DNA of 64,000 nt from Ureibacillus xyleni (GCF_900217795.1 NZ_OBMQ01000007.1:96182-160181); one strand, 5' to 3'; positions 30,698 through 40,229 are shown, counted from the stretch's first letter. Numbers and translations are program-made. Notes: a model not told the origin generated them from the sequence alone.

Positions 30698-30850
30698 TGC
30701 TGACTTCTGTCTTCATCGGCGGAATGAATCATTTTCTCACGGATTCTTTGCTGATTTCTGTCTTCATCCGCGAGATGAATGCATTTTCTCACGGATATCC
30801 CGCTGATTCCTGTCTTCATAGCGGAATTAATATCTTCAAAATGATTCCCA
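30698..30850. repeat. Three tandem 51/52-bp intergenic repeats
   Basis: GCTGAYTTCTGTCTTCAT begins at 30699, 30750 and 30802, and the first two units end with TTTTCTCACGGAT. The third unit decays in its second half. The minus strand is open for 88 codons and reads SADEDR/LADEDR repeats, but it has no ribosome site. I therefore treat it as a non-coding repeat between two convergent genes. Confidence 0.75.
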
Positions 30851-30922
30851 CTCATTATATCTTTCATCACGAGATTGTTAGTTTGATGGAATAAGTAAAA
30901 CCAGCCGCTTTTATTCACTAGG

Positions 30923-31615
30923 TTATTTTATATTTAAAACTTCATAAAGCTCGTCCAACTTCTTTATTTCATAAGTAGGGATTATTGTCGTGTTATTTTC
31001 CTTACCTCTAATATTAATCCAGCAAGTATCAATACCTGCATTATGTCCTCCAGTAATATCCGCGCTTAAACTATCTCCAATGATTAATGTGCTTTTAGTA
31101 TTTAATTCCTCTATATTAGAAAATACATAGTCAAAAAACTCTTTTCTAGGCTTTTGATGACCAACTTCTTCTGAAATGAACACTTTTTTAAAATAACGTT
31201 CTAAGCCAGAATCTTTTAACCGCTTATATTGCGTATTTGATTCGCCGTTTGTTACTACATATAAATCGAATTGTTCATAAATGTCTTGTACTAATTCAAG
31301 GGCACCTTCAATTAAATGATGACCTTCTGCAAGAAATGTACGATACCTTTTTTCTAAGGCAACTCCATCTACATTTAAACCATAATGTTCAAATAAAAGA
31401 GAAAATCGTGAATTTACTACTTCTTCCCGCTCCATATCTCCCACTTCGAAGGCTTTCCATAAACGGTCATTTAAGTCCTTATAGTAAGCTCTAATTTCGG
31501 GTGTAAGTTCAATCTCCTGTTCCGAAAAAAGCTTTTGCAATGCTGCGTCTTCTGTTGCTCCAAAGTCAAGCAATGTATCATCCAAGTCAAATAATAAAGT
31601 TTTATATCTTTTCAA
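30923..31615 (-). CDS. HAD-family phosphatase, YfnB/YjjG-like
   Basis: 230 residues from TTG 31615, 7 bases after GGAGG. An ATG further up includes the ribosome site and is rejected. HAD motifs: I is FDLDDTLLDF (nucleophile and acid/base aspartates), II is VVTNGE, III the lysine near HQKPRKEFF, IV IIGDSLSADI. This group commonly hydrolyses nucleoside monophosphates or small sugar phosphates. The substrate is not evident. Confidence 0.88.
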   Translation of the reverse strand: MKRYKTLLFDLDDTLLDFGATEDAALQKLFSEQEIELTPEIRAYYKDLNDRLWKAFEVGDMEREEVVNSRFSLLFEHYGLNVDGVALEKRYRTFLAEGHHLIEGALELVQDIYEQFDLYVVTNGESNTQYKRLKDSGLERYFKKVFISEEVGHQKPRKEFFDYVFSNIEELNTKSTLIIGDSLSADITGGHNAGIDTCWINIRGKENNTTIIPTYEIKKLDELYEVLNIK

Positions 31616-31721
31616 AATAATTCCTCCATACAAAAGGATTTCCTAAAAAAATTATACCATTCAATTTGGAAAGTTTGATGTAATTCACATATTATAGAAG
31701 AAAGAATGTTAGAGGTGGGAA

Positions 31722-32228
31722 ATGAAGGTTGAACTAAATTTAAAAGGAATGTCTCAGTACAGCGAATCAGTAAATTCACAATATCAAAACTCAGCATGTG
31801 GACCAACAACCATTTATGTTATTTTAAATTATTTAATGGAAAATACAAAACATGACGTAAACTCTCTGTATAAGTTTCTCGGAAGTACTCCCATTGGCCT
31901 TTTTAAATGGCGGCTAATTAAAAATCTTCAGAAACTACTTGGTCCAGATTGGAATGTAAAAAGTTGTACATTATATGAAGCGTTGAAAGAGATTGATGCA
32001 GGAAGACCAGTTGCAATGAAATTTGATGAATATTTTACTTTTCAATGGAAAGAAAAGCATTCCTTCAAATATCATTGGGTGCCTTTAATTGGCTATGAAA
32101 TGAAAGACAACACGCTTTATTTAATCGTCCATGATAATGGAGGCAAAAATCGAGACAGCCAAATTCGTGTTGTAAAATACGCTGAAAATTACAAAGTCTT
32201 AAGTTTCGTAAAAATAGAGCCGAAGTGA
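31722..32228 (+). CDS. C39-like papain-fold protein without signal peptide
   Basis: 168 residues. A cysteine-protease-like triad can be read: C26 in NSACGPTTIY preceded by Q22, H118 in YHWVPLIGY, and D138 in VHDNGGK. This matches the Peptidase_C39-like pattern. There is no signal peptide and no ABC exporter domain, so it acts in the cytosol or as a free domain. The gene is alone and convergent with the exonuclease gene; its stop lies inside that gene's terminator stem. The substrate is unknown. Confidence 0.7.
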   Translation: MKVELNLKGMSQYSESVNSQYQNSACGPTTIYVILNYLMENTKHDVNSLYKFLGSTPIGLFKWRLIKNLQKLLGPDWNVKSCTLYEALKEIDAGRPVAMKFDEYFTFQWKEKHSFKYHWVPLIGYEMKDNTLYLIVHDNGGKNRDSQIRVVKYAENYKVLSFVKIEPK

Positions 32229-32247
32229 ATCAAATCACCTCGGCTCT
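32211..32247 (-). terminator. Terminator of the exonuclease gene
   Basis: AGAGCCGA (32216-32223) pairs with TCGGCTCT (32240-32247). The minus strand continues ATTTTTAC. It overlaps the 3' end of the convergent C39-like gene. Confidence 0.85.
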
Positions 32248-32253
32248 AAAAAA

Positions 32254-33144
32254 TTATACTAATGAATATAATGACCTTGCATGTTTCGCTATCAATTTGA
32301 ACCCTTTATTTTCAAGGTTTTCAAAGATATCGTTTGCATAGTCGTTTAATTGTAATTCATCTAAAGTCGCATGAATAGGCATTTCTCTATGGATTGTTGC
32401 TAATTGCAATGACAATTTCAACATATCAACATTATCACTAATTTTTGAACGCTGACCAGGTTTCAAATCTTCTAAGTTATTTAAAACCCCTTCAATAGAG
32501 CCATATTTTTGAATTAATTGTAAGGCAGTTTTTGGACCAATACCTTTTACACCAGGATAGCCATCGCTTGTATCGCCCATAAACGCTTTCACTTCAGCAA
32601 ACTTCTCCGGTTCGATTGCATATTCCTCTTTAAATCGTTCTTCAGTATAGAAATCGTACTCAGTATACCCTTTTTTTGTAAAGGCGATTTTCGTGGAAGC
32701 ATTTAATAATTGAAGAAGATCTTTATCCCCACTTATTATTGTAATTTCCGCATCATCTTTCCACTTTTCTACCATTGAACCAATTGTATCGTCGGCTTCC
32801 ATTCCAACTTCCCCAAAGTTTTGCCAGCCAATCATTTCTGAGACTTCTTTGGCCATATCAAACTGTGGCAACATTTCCTCGGGTGGTGCAGGTCTGTTTG
32901 CTTTATATCCATCAAATAATTCATTTCTAAAAGTTTGTGCTCCCATATCCCAACATACCGCTAAATGTGTTGGTTTCATTAAGGATTGGGCTGTTAGTAC
33001 GTGGCGAGCAAACCCTTGCACTCCATTCGTAGGTGTTCCGTCTGCCATTCTTATAAACTGCCCCATTGCACTCGAAGCAAAAAAAGAACGGAAAAGGAGC
33101 GCCATGCCATCGACTACTAAAAGATGTGGTTTATTCGTCATCAT
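32254..33144 (-). CDS. ypcP: 5'-3' exonuclease / flap endonuclease, YpcP type
   Basis: 296 residues, equivalent to the 5' nuclease domain of DNA polymerase I but free-standing. Metal-binding acids are in LLVVDGMALLFR, GMEADDTIG, ISGDKDLLQLL and FMGDTSDGYPG. The helix-hairpin-helix is GVKGIGPKTALQLIQKYG. It removes flaps or RNA primers. GAGG precedes the start. Confidence 0.92.
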   Translation of the reverse strand: MMTNKPHLLVVDGMALLFRSFFASSAMGQFIRMADGTPTNGVQGFARHVLTAQSLMKPTHLAVCWDMGAQTFRNELFDGYKANRPAPPEEMLPQFDMAKEVSEMIGWQNFGEVGMEADDTIGSMVEKWKDDAEITIISGDKDLLQLLNASTKIAFTKKGYTEYDFYTEERFKEEYAIEPEKFAEVKAFMGDTSDGYPGVKGIGPKTALQLIQKYGSIEGVLNNLEDLKPGQRSKISDNVDMLKLSLQLATIHREMPIHATLDELQLNDYANDIFENLENKGFKLIAKHARSLYSLV

Positions 33145-33209
33145 AACAATCCTCTCTAATTCTAGTTCTTTTATTATAGCAAATTACACGAAGTTATGAC
33201 GCTACCAAA

Positions 33210-35207
33210 TTATTCATTGCGCTTCATATCTCGGATAGCTTGGATCGATAACCTTACAAGGAGGATTGCGCATAAGAACAACCCTAAATAAGCAGCCGTA
33301 TTTAAATAGATTGCATAGGCAGTATTAATAAACTGAGAAATAGCAAGTAATGCAACAGATATTAACCCAAATGTAATCCCTACCATTAAAAGGACAAACT
33401 TCGAAAATAGTTGAGTAATAAACTTTGAATTATTTTTATCAGAAAAGATATCATGATGTAAAATGACCTTTCCATCTTCCACCCGTTTGAATAACTGGTC
33501 AACTCGTCTAGGAATCTTTCTTAAGTTTGGCAAAATCAGTGCCAATTCTTCTTCTAATCGATCCTTAGTAGCAATTGGCTCTTTAAATGGCTTCTTGAAT
33601 GCTTGTTTTAAATATTGATTGGAGAATTTTTTTGCTTCTTCAAAAATATTGAAAGTTGGTTCAATGATGCGAAGGGTACCATCTAAAGTGACGACAACTC
33701 GTAACGCAACGCTAACGGATGGATAAAATTGAAGACCATAATCTCGAATTACTGTAAAAATCGAATATACTAATTCATCCGTTTGAATTCGATCAACATA
33801 AGATATTTTTAAAATGATTTGGCTAATCGCTTGTTCCAAATCATGGCGGTCTACATCGTTTTTGTTTTTTACTAAAAGCGAAATACCATCAAATAATATT
33901 GATGCGTCTCGTTGTTGAATGCCAATAAAGAATAATTTTAACCCTTCTTGCTGAGTTGTAGGAAGTCGACAAACAGCACCAAAATCAAGTAACGTAATCA
34001 CTTTTGTCTCTTCATCGTAATAAATATTTCCCGGGTGTGGATCTGCATGGAAAATGCCTGAAACTAAGGCTTGCTCTAAATAAGAAAACAATAATGTTTC
34101 TGCAACATCATGACAGTTTGAATTATAAAATTGATAACGATTTGACACACTTCGACCTTGTGCTAAGCCCATTATAAGAATATTTTCGTTACTGTATTGT
34201 TCGTATATTTTTGGGATATGCACTTTTAAATTACTATTTTGCATGACGTTTTTGATTTGAATCATATTACGCGCTTCGATATTGAAGTCAATTTCTTCCC
34301 TTAATGAAGCTGCAAACCCTTCTGCGATATCACGAAAACCTAAATTTTCAGCCCACTGAGATTTAGAAGAAACCCAATTCGCAAATTCTATTAAAATACT
34401 TAAATCTTCCCGCATAATTTCTTTTACTTCAGGACGTAAAAGTTTTACAACAACTTGTTCCTTTGTACTTTTTAATATTGCACGATGAACTTGTCCAATA
34501 GAAGCTGCAGCGATTGGTTTCATACTAAAATAAGAAAAAACTTCATCGATTTCCCCGGGTAAATTTTGTTTCATAATACTTTTTACTTGCTCATCTGTTA
34601 GGTGCGTTACGTTTTGCTGGAGTTTCTCCAATTCCTCAATAAAGATTGGAGAAAAAAGCTCTTTGCGTGTAGACAACACTTGACCGAACTTAATGAAGAT
34701 TCCCCCGCACTGCTCAAGAGTATCTCGAAAGGCAACAGCCAATTCCCGATCAGAGTCACGGTTCCGCGCATATTTCATCGTTCGAGTAATACCATTTGTT
34801 ACAGCAATTCTTAGAACGGTTCTTAATCTTTTTTGGTGTCTCCAGTATCCAATTAATCGCTTGATAAAAGATTTTTTTCCTACTACACGGCCATTGTTTT
34901 CATCCAGGGCAATCGGATCAAATAACTCGAAAAATAAATAAATGAGCATGGAAATTAAAAGCATGCTTCCTATCCAAAGCAATGTGGCAACATTCACAAC
35001 ACTATTTACTGTCGTGAAAGAATAATCCATTCCCCTCAAATAGGTATACCAAAAGATAAAGGTTGTGAAGGAGACACTAATAATCACAGATAAAATCCTT
35101 TTGAAAATATTCACATTTGAACCAATTAATCGTCCACTTATAAAAAAGATTATGACCGAAACAATAAAAATTTGAACGATTGGTGTAATAATGTGCATTC
35201 TCCTCAC
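33210..35207 (-). CDS. ABC1/UbiB-family atypical kinase, membrane-anchored
   Basis: 665 residues. Three or so hydrophobic segments at the N-terminus (about 5-100) precede the kinase-like core: GGIFIKFGQVLSTR (KxGQ motif), AAASIGQVHRA, the lysine in VVVKLLRP, and HADPHPGNIYYDEE...LLDFGAV (catalytic and metal loops). Two hydrophobic helices close the C-terminus. Family members support quinone biosynthesis or membrane lipid homeostasis. In this menaquinone-type group the role is not settled. The start is uncertain: GTG 35207 has a weak site, while ATG 35198 is only one base from AGGAG. It lies 9 bases downstream of the OsmC gene and is probably co-transcribed. Confidence 0.88.
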   Translation of the reverse strand: MRRMHIITPIVQIFIVSVIIFFISGRLIGSNVNIFKRILSVIISVSFTTFIFWYTYLRGMDYSFTTVNSVVNVATLLWIGSMLLISMLIYLFFELFDPIALDENNGRVVGKKSFIKRLIGYWRHQKRLRTVLRIAVTNGITRTMKYARNRDSDRELAVAFRDTLEQCGGIFIKFGQVLSTRKELFSPIFIEELEKLQQNVTHLTDEQVKSIMKQNLPGEIDEVFSYFSMKPIAAASIGQVHRAILKSTKEQVVVKLLRPEVKEIMREDLSILIEFANWVSSKSQWAENLGFRDIAEGFAASLREEIDFNIEARNMIQIKNVMQNSNLKVHIPKIYEQYSNENILIMGLAQGRSVSNRYQFYNSNCHDVAETLLFSYLEQALVSGIFHADPHPGNIYYDEETKVITLLDFGAVCRLPTTQQEGLKLFFIGIQQRDASILFDGISLLVKNKNDVDRHDLEQAISQIILKISYVDRIQTDELVYSIFTVIRDYGLQFYPSVSVALRVVVTLDGTLRIIEPTFNIFEEAKKFSNQYLKQAFKKPFKEPIATKDRLEEELALILPNLRKIPRRVDQLFKRVEDGKVILHHDIFSDKNNSKFITQLFSKFVLLMVGITFGLISVALLAISQFINTAYAIYLNTAAYLGLFLCAILLVRLSIQAIRDMKRNE

Positions 35208-35216
35208 CCACTTTCT

Positions 35217-35663
35217 TTATGTAGTAATTGTACAATTCACCGCAACATTTACATTCCCTCTTATAGCTTTACTAATCATACAAGTTTGTTCTGCTTTAAT
35301 TGCTAAACGATTTGATAGTCGAATATGTTTCTCACTATTTTCTTTTAAAGCGATTTCAACATGATGAATGATTTCTTTATAAGTTAGAGTAGAATTATTT
35401 ACTTCTACAATTCCTTCAGATTTTAATGTCAAATGAGCTGGTACCTTTGACAGATCCAACATAGTTGCTAAAGAAATGAGATAACAAGTAGCCGCTGCAC
35501 TTAATAACATCTCATCTGGATTAGTCCCGATACCGGGGCCATTCATTTCTTTTGGTATAGAGACTTCTGTTTTCAAATTGCCACAGGAGATTGTTCCAAC
35601 CTCGTTACGTCCACCATCCCAAGTTGATTCATAGTTAAAAATATGACGGCCATTTTTTAGCAT
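35217..35663 (-). CDS. OsmC/Ohr-family peroxidase-like protein
   Basis: 148 residues. Both redox cysteines of the OsmC fold are present: C60 in SAAATCYL and C128 in AEQTCMISKAI. NPDEMLLSAAATCY is typical of the SACOL1771-like OsmC subgroup. These proteins reduce organic hydroperoxides. It is upstream of, and nearly adjacent to, the UbiB-like kinase gene. Confidence 0.88.
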   Translation of the reverse strand: MLKNGRHIFNYESTWDGGRNEVGTISCGNLKTEVSIPKEMNGPGIGTNPDEMLLSAAATCYLISLATMLDLSKVPAHLTLKSEGIVEVNNSTLTYKEIIHHVEIALKENSEKHIRLSNRLAIKAEQTCMISKAIRGNVNVAVNCTITT

Positions 35664-35725
35664 TGTCTCACTCCTTTTCTTCTTATATATAAGGAAATGA
35701 GGACTCTAATATTAAGAGCCCTCAC

Positions 35726-36493
35726 TTAAAGCACCATTGTACTTGTTTTCACAGTTTCATTTCTCGAAGCTGAATATATAATGATTTCATTTGTGTTATT
35801 CGAAAAAACCAATCCGTGCAACTGTCCTTTTTCATAAATAGCGCCTCCACCATCAATGCCAATTTTCTTCTTGTCTGGAGAGACCCACACATCACTGGAT
35901 TGGTCCGTATTTAAAAGGGGCGTTGGTGTGTGACCAAATACGACGATTTCTTTTGCTAAATGGGGGCTCGAGAAAAATTCCTCACGTATCCAAAAATAGT
36001 CGTCAAATTTAGTTTCTCTAAAGTTTTCTACTGTTGCATCGATGCCAGCATGAACAAAAAGATATGGTTCCCACAAGTAAAAACTTCTTAATTTTTTAAT
36101 AAACTTAATAACATCACTATTCTTTTTTCGAATACTTTGGGTTAGTTCTTTTACGGAAAAGTTATCAGATGCGATATTGAAATCCGGCACATCATAAAAA
36201 CTTTGAACCGTAGCAATGCCTCCAACCTTTTGATTGAAGTAAAATTGGGATACCTCTTCCGGCTTTTCTAACCAGTTAAGAAAAATCTGCTCATGATTTC
36301 CGCTTAAAGTAACGATGTCGTACTGCTCGGACAGCTCCATCACCTTTTGTAGAACCTTTAAACTATCCGGCCCACGATCAATGTAATCCCCTAAAAACAC
36401 GAGTTGTTCCTCTTGCGGATTCCAATAATATAAAATTTTCTCTAATAAATCGTAACTTCCATGTATATCGCCAATGACAAACACTTTCTCCAT
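35726..36493 (-). CDS. PPP-family metallophosphatase, PrpE/bis-tetraphosphatase-like
   Basis: 255 residues. Metal-binding motifs of PPP phosphoesterases run in order: GDIHG (8-12), GDYIDRGPD (about 35-43), SGNHEQIF, and the histidines in LFVHAGID and VVFGHTPTP. It is likely a serine/threonine protein phosphatase or a diadenosine tetraphosphatase; sequence alone does not decide. It is monocistronic, facing the same way as the OsmC gene. Confidence 0.88.
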   Translation of the reverse strand: MEKVFVIGDIHGSYDLLEKILYYWNPQEEQLVFLGDYIDRGPDSLKVLQKVMELSEQYDIVTLSGNHEQIFLNWLEKPEEVSQFYFNQKVGGIATVQSFYDVPDFNIASDNFSVKELTQSIRKKNSDVIKFIKKLRSFYLWEPYLFVHAGIDATVENFRETKFDDYFWIREEFFSSPHLAKEIVVFGHTPTPLLNTDQSSDVWVSPDKKKIGIDGGGAIYEKGQLHGLVFSNNTNEIIIYSASRNETVKTSTMVL

Positions 36494-36639
36494 TCACACA
36501 CACCCCACTAACAAAGCACTTTTGAAAAAGCCATCTTGAAATATGTATTCTATATATTATTTTACCCTTCTTTTACAAATGCTCAACTATTTATACTAAA
36601 CTATACCATATTTATTAAAGGATGTTTAATTCATCCAAA

Positions 36640-36672
36640 TAAAAGAAGCCTCAACTTTTAATGTTGAAGCTT
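36640..36672 (-). terminator. Terminator after the prepilin pair
   Basis: AAGCCTCAAC and GTTGAAGCTT form a 10-bp stem with one wobble pair. The minus strand then reads CTTTTATTT. It lies just past the prepilin stop at 36675. Confidence 0.85.
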
Positions 36673-36674
36673 GG

Positions 36675-37181
36675 TTAATTGTAATGAGTAATTTTATCCC
36701 TAGTGATTTCGCTTTCTTTTGTCAAGGGTAGCACCACTTCTTTTGAAGGTGTTAATAGTAGTTTGACAGAATATTCTATTATCCCATTATTATTAACTAC
36801 TTGTACAAAGGTGTTCCATTCATTTTCCCACATGTGATGTGGACCACCATTCTTAGTAGGATTATCATCTGGATTTTGTGCATACATTTCAAACCCATGG
36901 CTATCAAAGGCATCCATATAACCTTTGTTAATTAAATAACCTAAAGGAATAAAAGATTTGTTCCCCACACTTGGTCTGACATCACTTTCTTCAATACTCA
37001 ATAATCTCGTAGCTTCAATCATCGCTTTTGCATTTGCAATATGAGCGTCCTTTTTTGTATTTTCAATTATGTTCCCAATAGCGGGTATTGCAATTGCCGC
37101 GATAATACCCAAAACAACGATTACAGCCAATAATTCGATTAAAGTAAGTCCTTTTTCATTTTTCATTCTATTAATTTTCAT
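36675..37181 (-). CDS. Type IV prepilin-like protein (paralogue B)
   Basis: 168 residues. The class III signal NEKG/LTLIELLAVIVVLGIIAAIAIPAI has the prepilin peptidase site after G11, the +5 glutamate and a hydrophobic N-terminal helix. The C-terminal pseudopilin head has no recognised fold. GAGG lies 9 bases before the start. It is about 60% identical by eye to the protein encoded at 37230 and only 48 bases downstream of it, so it arose by tandem duplication. No pilus ATPase, peptidase or platform gene is in the window. Confidence 0.85.
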   Translation of the reverse strand: MKINRMKNEKGLTLIELLAVIVVLGIIAAIAIPAIGNIIENTKKDAHIANAKAMIEATRLLSIEESDVRPSVGNKSFIPLGYLINKGYMDAFDSHGFEMYAQNPDDNPTKNGGPHHMWENEWNTFVQVVNNNGIIEYSVKLLLTPSKEVVLPLTKESEITRDKITHYN

Positions 37182-37229
37182 ATTCTAACACCTCTTACAT
37201 TGCTTTTAAATTGATAGTGTTAAAACCAA

Positions 37230-37733
37230 TTATTGAATTGTAATATCCTCACGTGTAATATCATTCACTTTAGTTAATGGTAAAATAACTTTATTGTTAT
37301 AGGTAATGAGTTTTACGTAGTATTCAATTGTGCCGTTATTATTATCTATTACTACAAATGAATCTTGTCCGTCCGCCCACTTATTATTAGCATGATCATC
37401 AAAAGCTGGTATATGCTCTTTTGTTTGTGCATAACGTTCATATCCTGGACTATCTATCTCATCAAGGTATCCTACATTTATTAAGTATCCTAATGGGACA
37501 AAAGTTCTTCTTCCTTCGCTGGGCATAATATTACTTTCAGAAATACTAAGCAATCTCGTAGCTTCTACCATTGCCCTTGCATTTCCGATATGAGCATCTT
37601 TTTTTGAGTTTTCTATCATATTACCAATTGCAGGTACCGCGATAGCTGCAATGATTCCTAAAATCACAATCACTGCAAGTAATTCAATTAATGTAATTCC
37701 CCTTTGATTTTTATGTGACTTTATAGCTTTCAT
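37230..37733 (-). CDS. Type IV prepilin-like protein (paralogue A)
   Basis: 167 residues. The N-terminus NQRG/ITLIELLAVIVILGIIAAIAVPAI is a class III prepilin signal. The head domain shares with its neighbour the stretches KKDAHIxNAxAMxEATRLLSI, FxPLGYLINxGY, and a C-terminal VxLPLTKxxxITRxxI. The two genes form one small operon. They could be subunits of a ComG-type or type IV pilus encoded elsewhere. The heads have few cysteines, so a disulfide-stabilised ComGC-like structure is not evident. Confidence 0.85.
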   Translation of the reverse strand: MKAIKSHKNQRGITLIELLAVIVILGIIAAIAVPAIGNMIENSKKDAHIGNARAMVEATRLLSISESNIMPSEGRRTFVPLGYLINVGYLDEIDSPGYERYAQTKEHIPAFDDHANNKWADGQDSFVVIDNNNGTIEYYVKLITYNNKVILPLTKVNDITREDITIQ

Positions 37734-38060
37734 AATCCACCTCTTAGTCCATCCAGAGATTTAGGAAATATCTTTTTTTGATTTACTTATACATATTATG
37801 GATATTTTATCATACTATCGAATAACATTTAACGTATTATGGAAAAACCCACCAATTGAACCAGAGTCGAATCAAGAAAAATAGACAATATTCCTGTTCT
37901 CGAGTTAATTTTGGGCGAAAAATAATACAATGGTTTTTGTCTTAATCGAGATATATAGTTCAATCAAGTTAAACTAGCAATAGTCCGTATTTCCCCACTA
38001 AACGTTTCACTCCAAACAAAAAAACACATTCTATTCAAAAACGAACAGAATGTGCTTATC
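37734..38060. other. Intergenic region upstream of the prepilins
   Basis: It should hold the prepilin operon promoter near 37740-37830 and contains the terminator of the EAL gene (38015-38054). I see no gene. Confidence 0.5.
38015..38054 (-). terminator. Terminator of the EAL-domain gene
   Basis: CACATTCT (38025-38032) pairs with AGAATGTG (38047-38054). Seven T follow on the minus strand. Confidence 0.9.
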
Positions 38061-40229
38061 CTAATTTAAATTAAGCTGGCGAACCTTACTATTTGCATCT
38101 TGCTGTATGTCTGTATATTTTGCAACTAAATCTTCAAAATTGATTGGCTTGCTAATAAAGTATCCTTGGATGCAATCACATTTTTTCATTTGTAGATAAT
38201 GAAGTTGTTCAATCGTTTCAATTCCTTCTGCCACTACACTTAACTTTAAGTGCTGTGCCATGGAAATAATCATGTCAACTAACGGTTCTCGGTCTTCAAT
38301 ATTATTGATTTTCTGAACAAAACTTCTGTCAATTTTCAAGCAATCGATTGGAAGATCTTTTAAATATGAGAGTGATGAATATCCAGTACCAAAATCATCT
38401 ATTGCAACAGTAATCCCGATTTCTTTTAAATCTTTCAGTATAGGTGTAATATAATTTGTGTTCATCGTCATGCTCTCTGTTATTTCTAATTCCAACAATT
38501 GCGGCGGTAATTTCGTTTCCTGTATAACTTCTTTTATAATATCAATAAAATTTTCTTGGAATAACTGCCCCACGGATAAATTAACTGCAACTTTGAACGG
38601 TTTCTTCACTACCTTTTGTAGCTCCATCGCCTGTCTACATGCCGTTTCAAGCACCCATCTGCCAAATGGAATAATTAACCCGGACTCTTCAGCAATCGGA
38701 ATAAAGTCCATAGGCGAAATCCAACCCTTTGTAGGATGATTCCATCTAACAAGAGCTTCCATTGATCTAATTTCCCCAGTTTGTAAGTCCAACTGAGGTT
38801 GATATTGTAAAAACAATTCATTATTTTCAAGTGCTTTATATAAATCATTTTCTAACTCTACACGCTTTGTTCGTAAATTTAGCATTGAAGTTTGGTAGAA
38901 CAAAATTCTTTCTGGCACTTTACCTGCTTCATACATTGCAAACTGAGCATGTTTAATTAAATTTTCACTTGAAGTAGAGTCTTTAGGATAGTGTGCAATT
39001 CCAATGTTTAAATTTCCAATTAATGAAAAGTGTTGAATATGGAACGGTGCAGCCATAATGTTTTGTAGAAGTTTACAAAGTTTCGTAATCTCCTCGTTAT
39101 CTAAATGATCGTTTATATAAATAACAAATTGATCGATTCTTAATTTACTAATAAAATGTTTATCACCTATAACATTACTAATTCTTTCTGCGGCCATTTT
39201 TAACATTCGTTCAGAATAAAATGAACCTAGGGAAGATTTAATCGCTGAGATGCGGTCAAATTCCATTACAATTACCGTTTTTTGAGTCAACCCATTTACG
39301 ATTGTTTTATTTAAAGTTTCAATTAAAAATCGTTCATTAGGCAATGATGTTATTTCATCATAATAAGCCATTTGATGCATTTCTTTTCTTGAATGTTCAA
39401 GATGTGCATTTGCTTCACGCATACTTTTAAATGGAAATTCAACAGTTGTATAATACACAGCTCTAAAAATTACGATAAATGAGAAGAATTGGAACAAATG
39501 ACCTGTAAAATTATAAATGTCATAAACATCTTTATATGTTGTAAAAAATATATCACTAAAAATTATGTATATGGATGCTGTAATAAATAATAAACTTCTT
39601 CTTTGTGCAATTTTAACTTGTTTGATTAAATAAATAATCAAGATAATCTGTACAACGAGTGCTGTATACTGGAGTGTGTTTTTTAATAAAGTTGTGCCGA
39701 TTCCCTCAACAACTAATGAAGGTAAAATTTTATTAGGCATATAAATTATAAAAATAAATGCTAAAGTAAGTATTAGTGAAATACCAAAGACTACATTTCT
39801 TGCTTTAGGTGTACTATTTTTTACTTTTAACACCATAACTGCAAATATGCCAATAGATAATAATAATCGTGTCACTATATAAAACCATGTTGCTTGGTAA
39901 GGACTACTATCCATAATAAAAAACGGCATACCTTTATAGGAAATGGTATGGAAAATTGTTAGAATTGCAACTGCAAGAAATAAAGCACCTAAGTAGATAT
40001 CTTTATTTATTAAATTAAAACGTGTTGTTAACCATAGCTGAGCAGCAATCGACATCGAAACAATTGCACTTAATAATTCAATTACTAAATGAATCGAAGT
40101 ATAATTTTTCTCTCCAAATATTCCGTATAATTGTTCACTAAAAAGTACAACGAATAATATTAATAGGAGGGAAAGTGAGATATAAAGAGAAATATTTCTA
40201 AAGTATTTACGATCAAATGTTTTTGTCAT
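38061..40229 (-). CDS. Membrane c-di-GMP phosphodiesterase (MASE-like, degenerate GGDEF, EAL)
   Basis: 722 residues from ATG 40229, about 7 bases after GGAGAG; an upstream in-frame ATG precedes that site. About eight membrane segments (20-255) resemble a MASE3-type sensor. A GGDEF-like domain follows (about 280-445) whose signature is lost (KLRIDQFVIY in place of GGDEF), so it should not make c-di-GMP. The EAL domain is intact: E491-A-L, NLSVGQL, LELEITESM, DDFGTGYSS, LKIDRSFV and the final EGIET. It should hydrolyse c-di-GMP in response to a membrane signal. Confidence 0.92.
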   Translation of the reverse strand: MTKTFDRKYFRNISLYISLSLLLILFVVLFSEQLYGIFGEKNYTSIHLVIELLSAIVSMSIAAQLWLTTRFNLINKDIYLGALFLAVAILTIFHTISYKGMPFFIMDSSPYQATWFYIVTRLLLSIGIFAVMVLKVKNSTPKARNVVFGISLILTLAFIFIIYMPNKILPSLVVEGIGTTLLKNTLQYTALVVQIILIIYLIKQVKIAQRRSLLFITASIYIIFSDIFFTTYKDVYDIYNFTGHLFQFFSFIVIFRAVYYTTVEFPFKSMREANAHLEHSRKEMHQMAYYDEITSLPNERFLIETLNKTIVNGLTQKTVIVMEFDRISAIKSSLGSFYSERMLKMAAERISNVIGDKHFISKLRIDQFVIYINDHLDNEEITKLCKLLQNIMAAPFHIQHFSLIGNLNIGIAHYPKDSTSSENLIKHAQFAMYEAGKVPERILFYQTSMLNLRTKRVELENDLYKALENNELFLQYQPQLDLQTGEIRSMEALVRWNHPTKGWISPMDFIPIAEESGLIIPFGRWVLETACRQAMELQKVVKKPFKVAVNLSVGQLFQENFIDIIKEVIQETKLPPQLLELEITESMTMNTNYITPILKDLKEIGITVAIDDFGTGYSSLSYLKDLPIDCLKIDRSFVQKINNIEDREPLVDMIISMAQHLKLSVVAEGIETIEQLHYLQMKKCDCIQGYFISKPINFEDLVAKYTDIQQDANSKVRQLNLN

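Noticed and set aside
30652-30918. 88-codon minus-strand frame as a gene
   Set aside because: No ribosome site, composed of the 51-bp repeats, and bounded by convergent genes.
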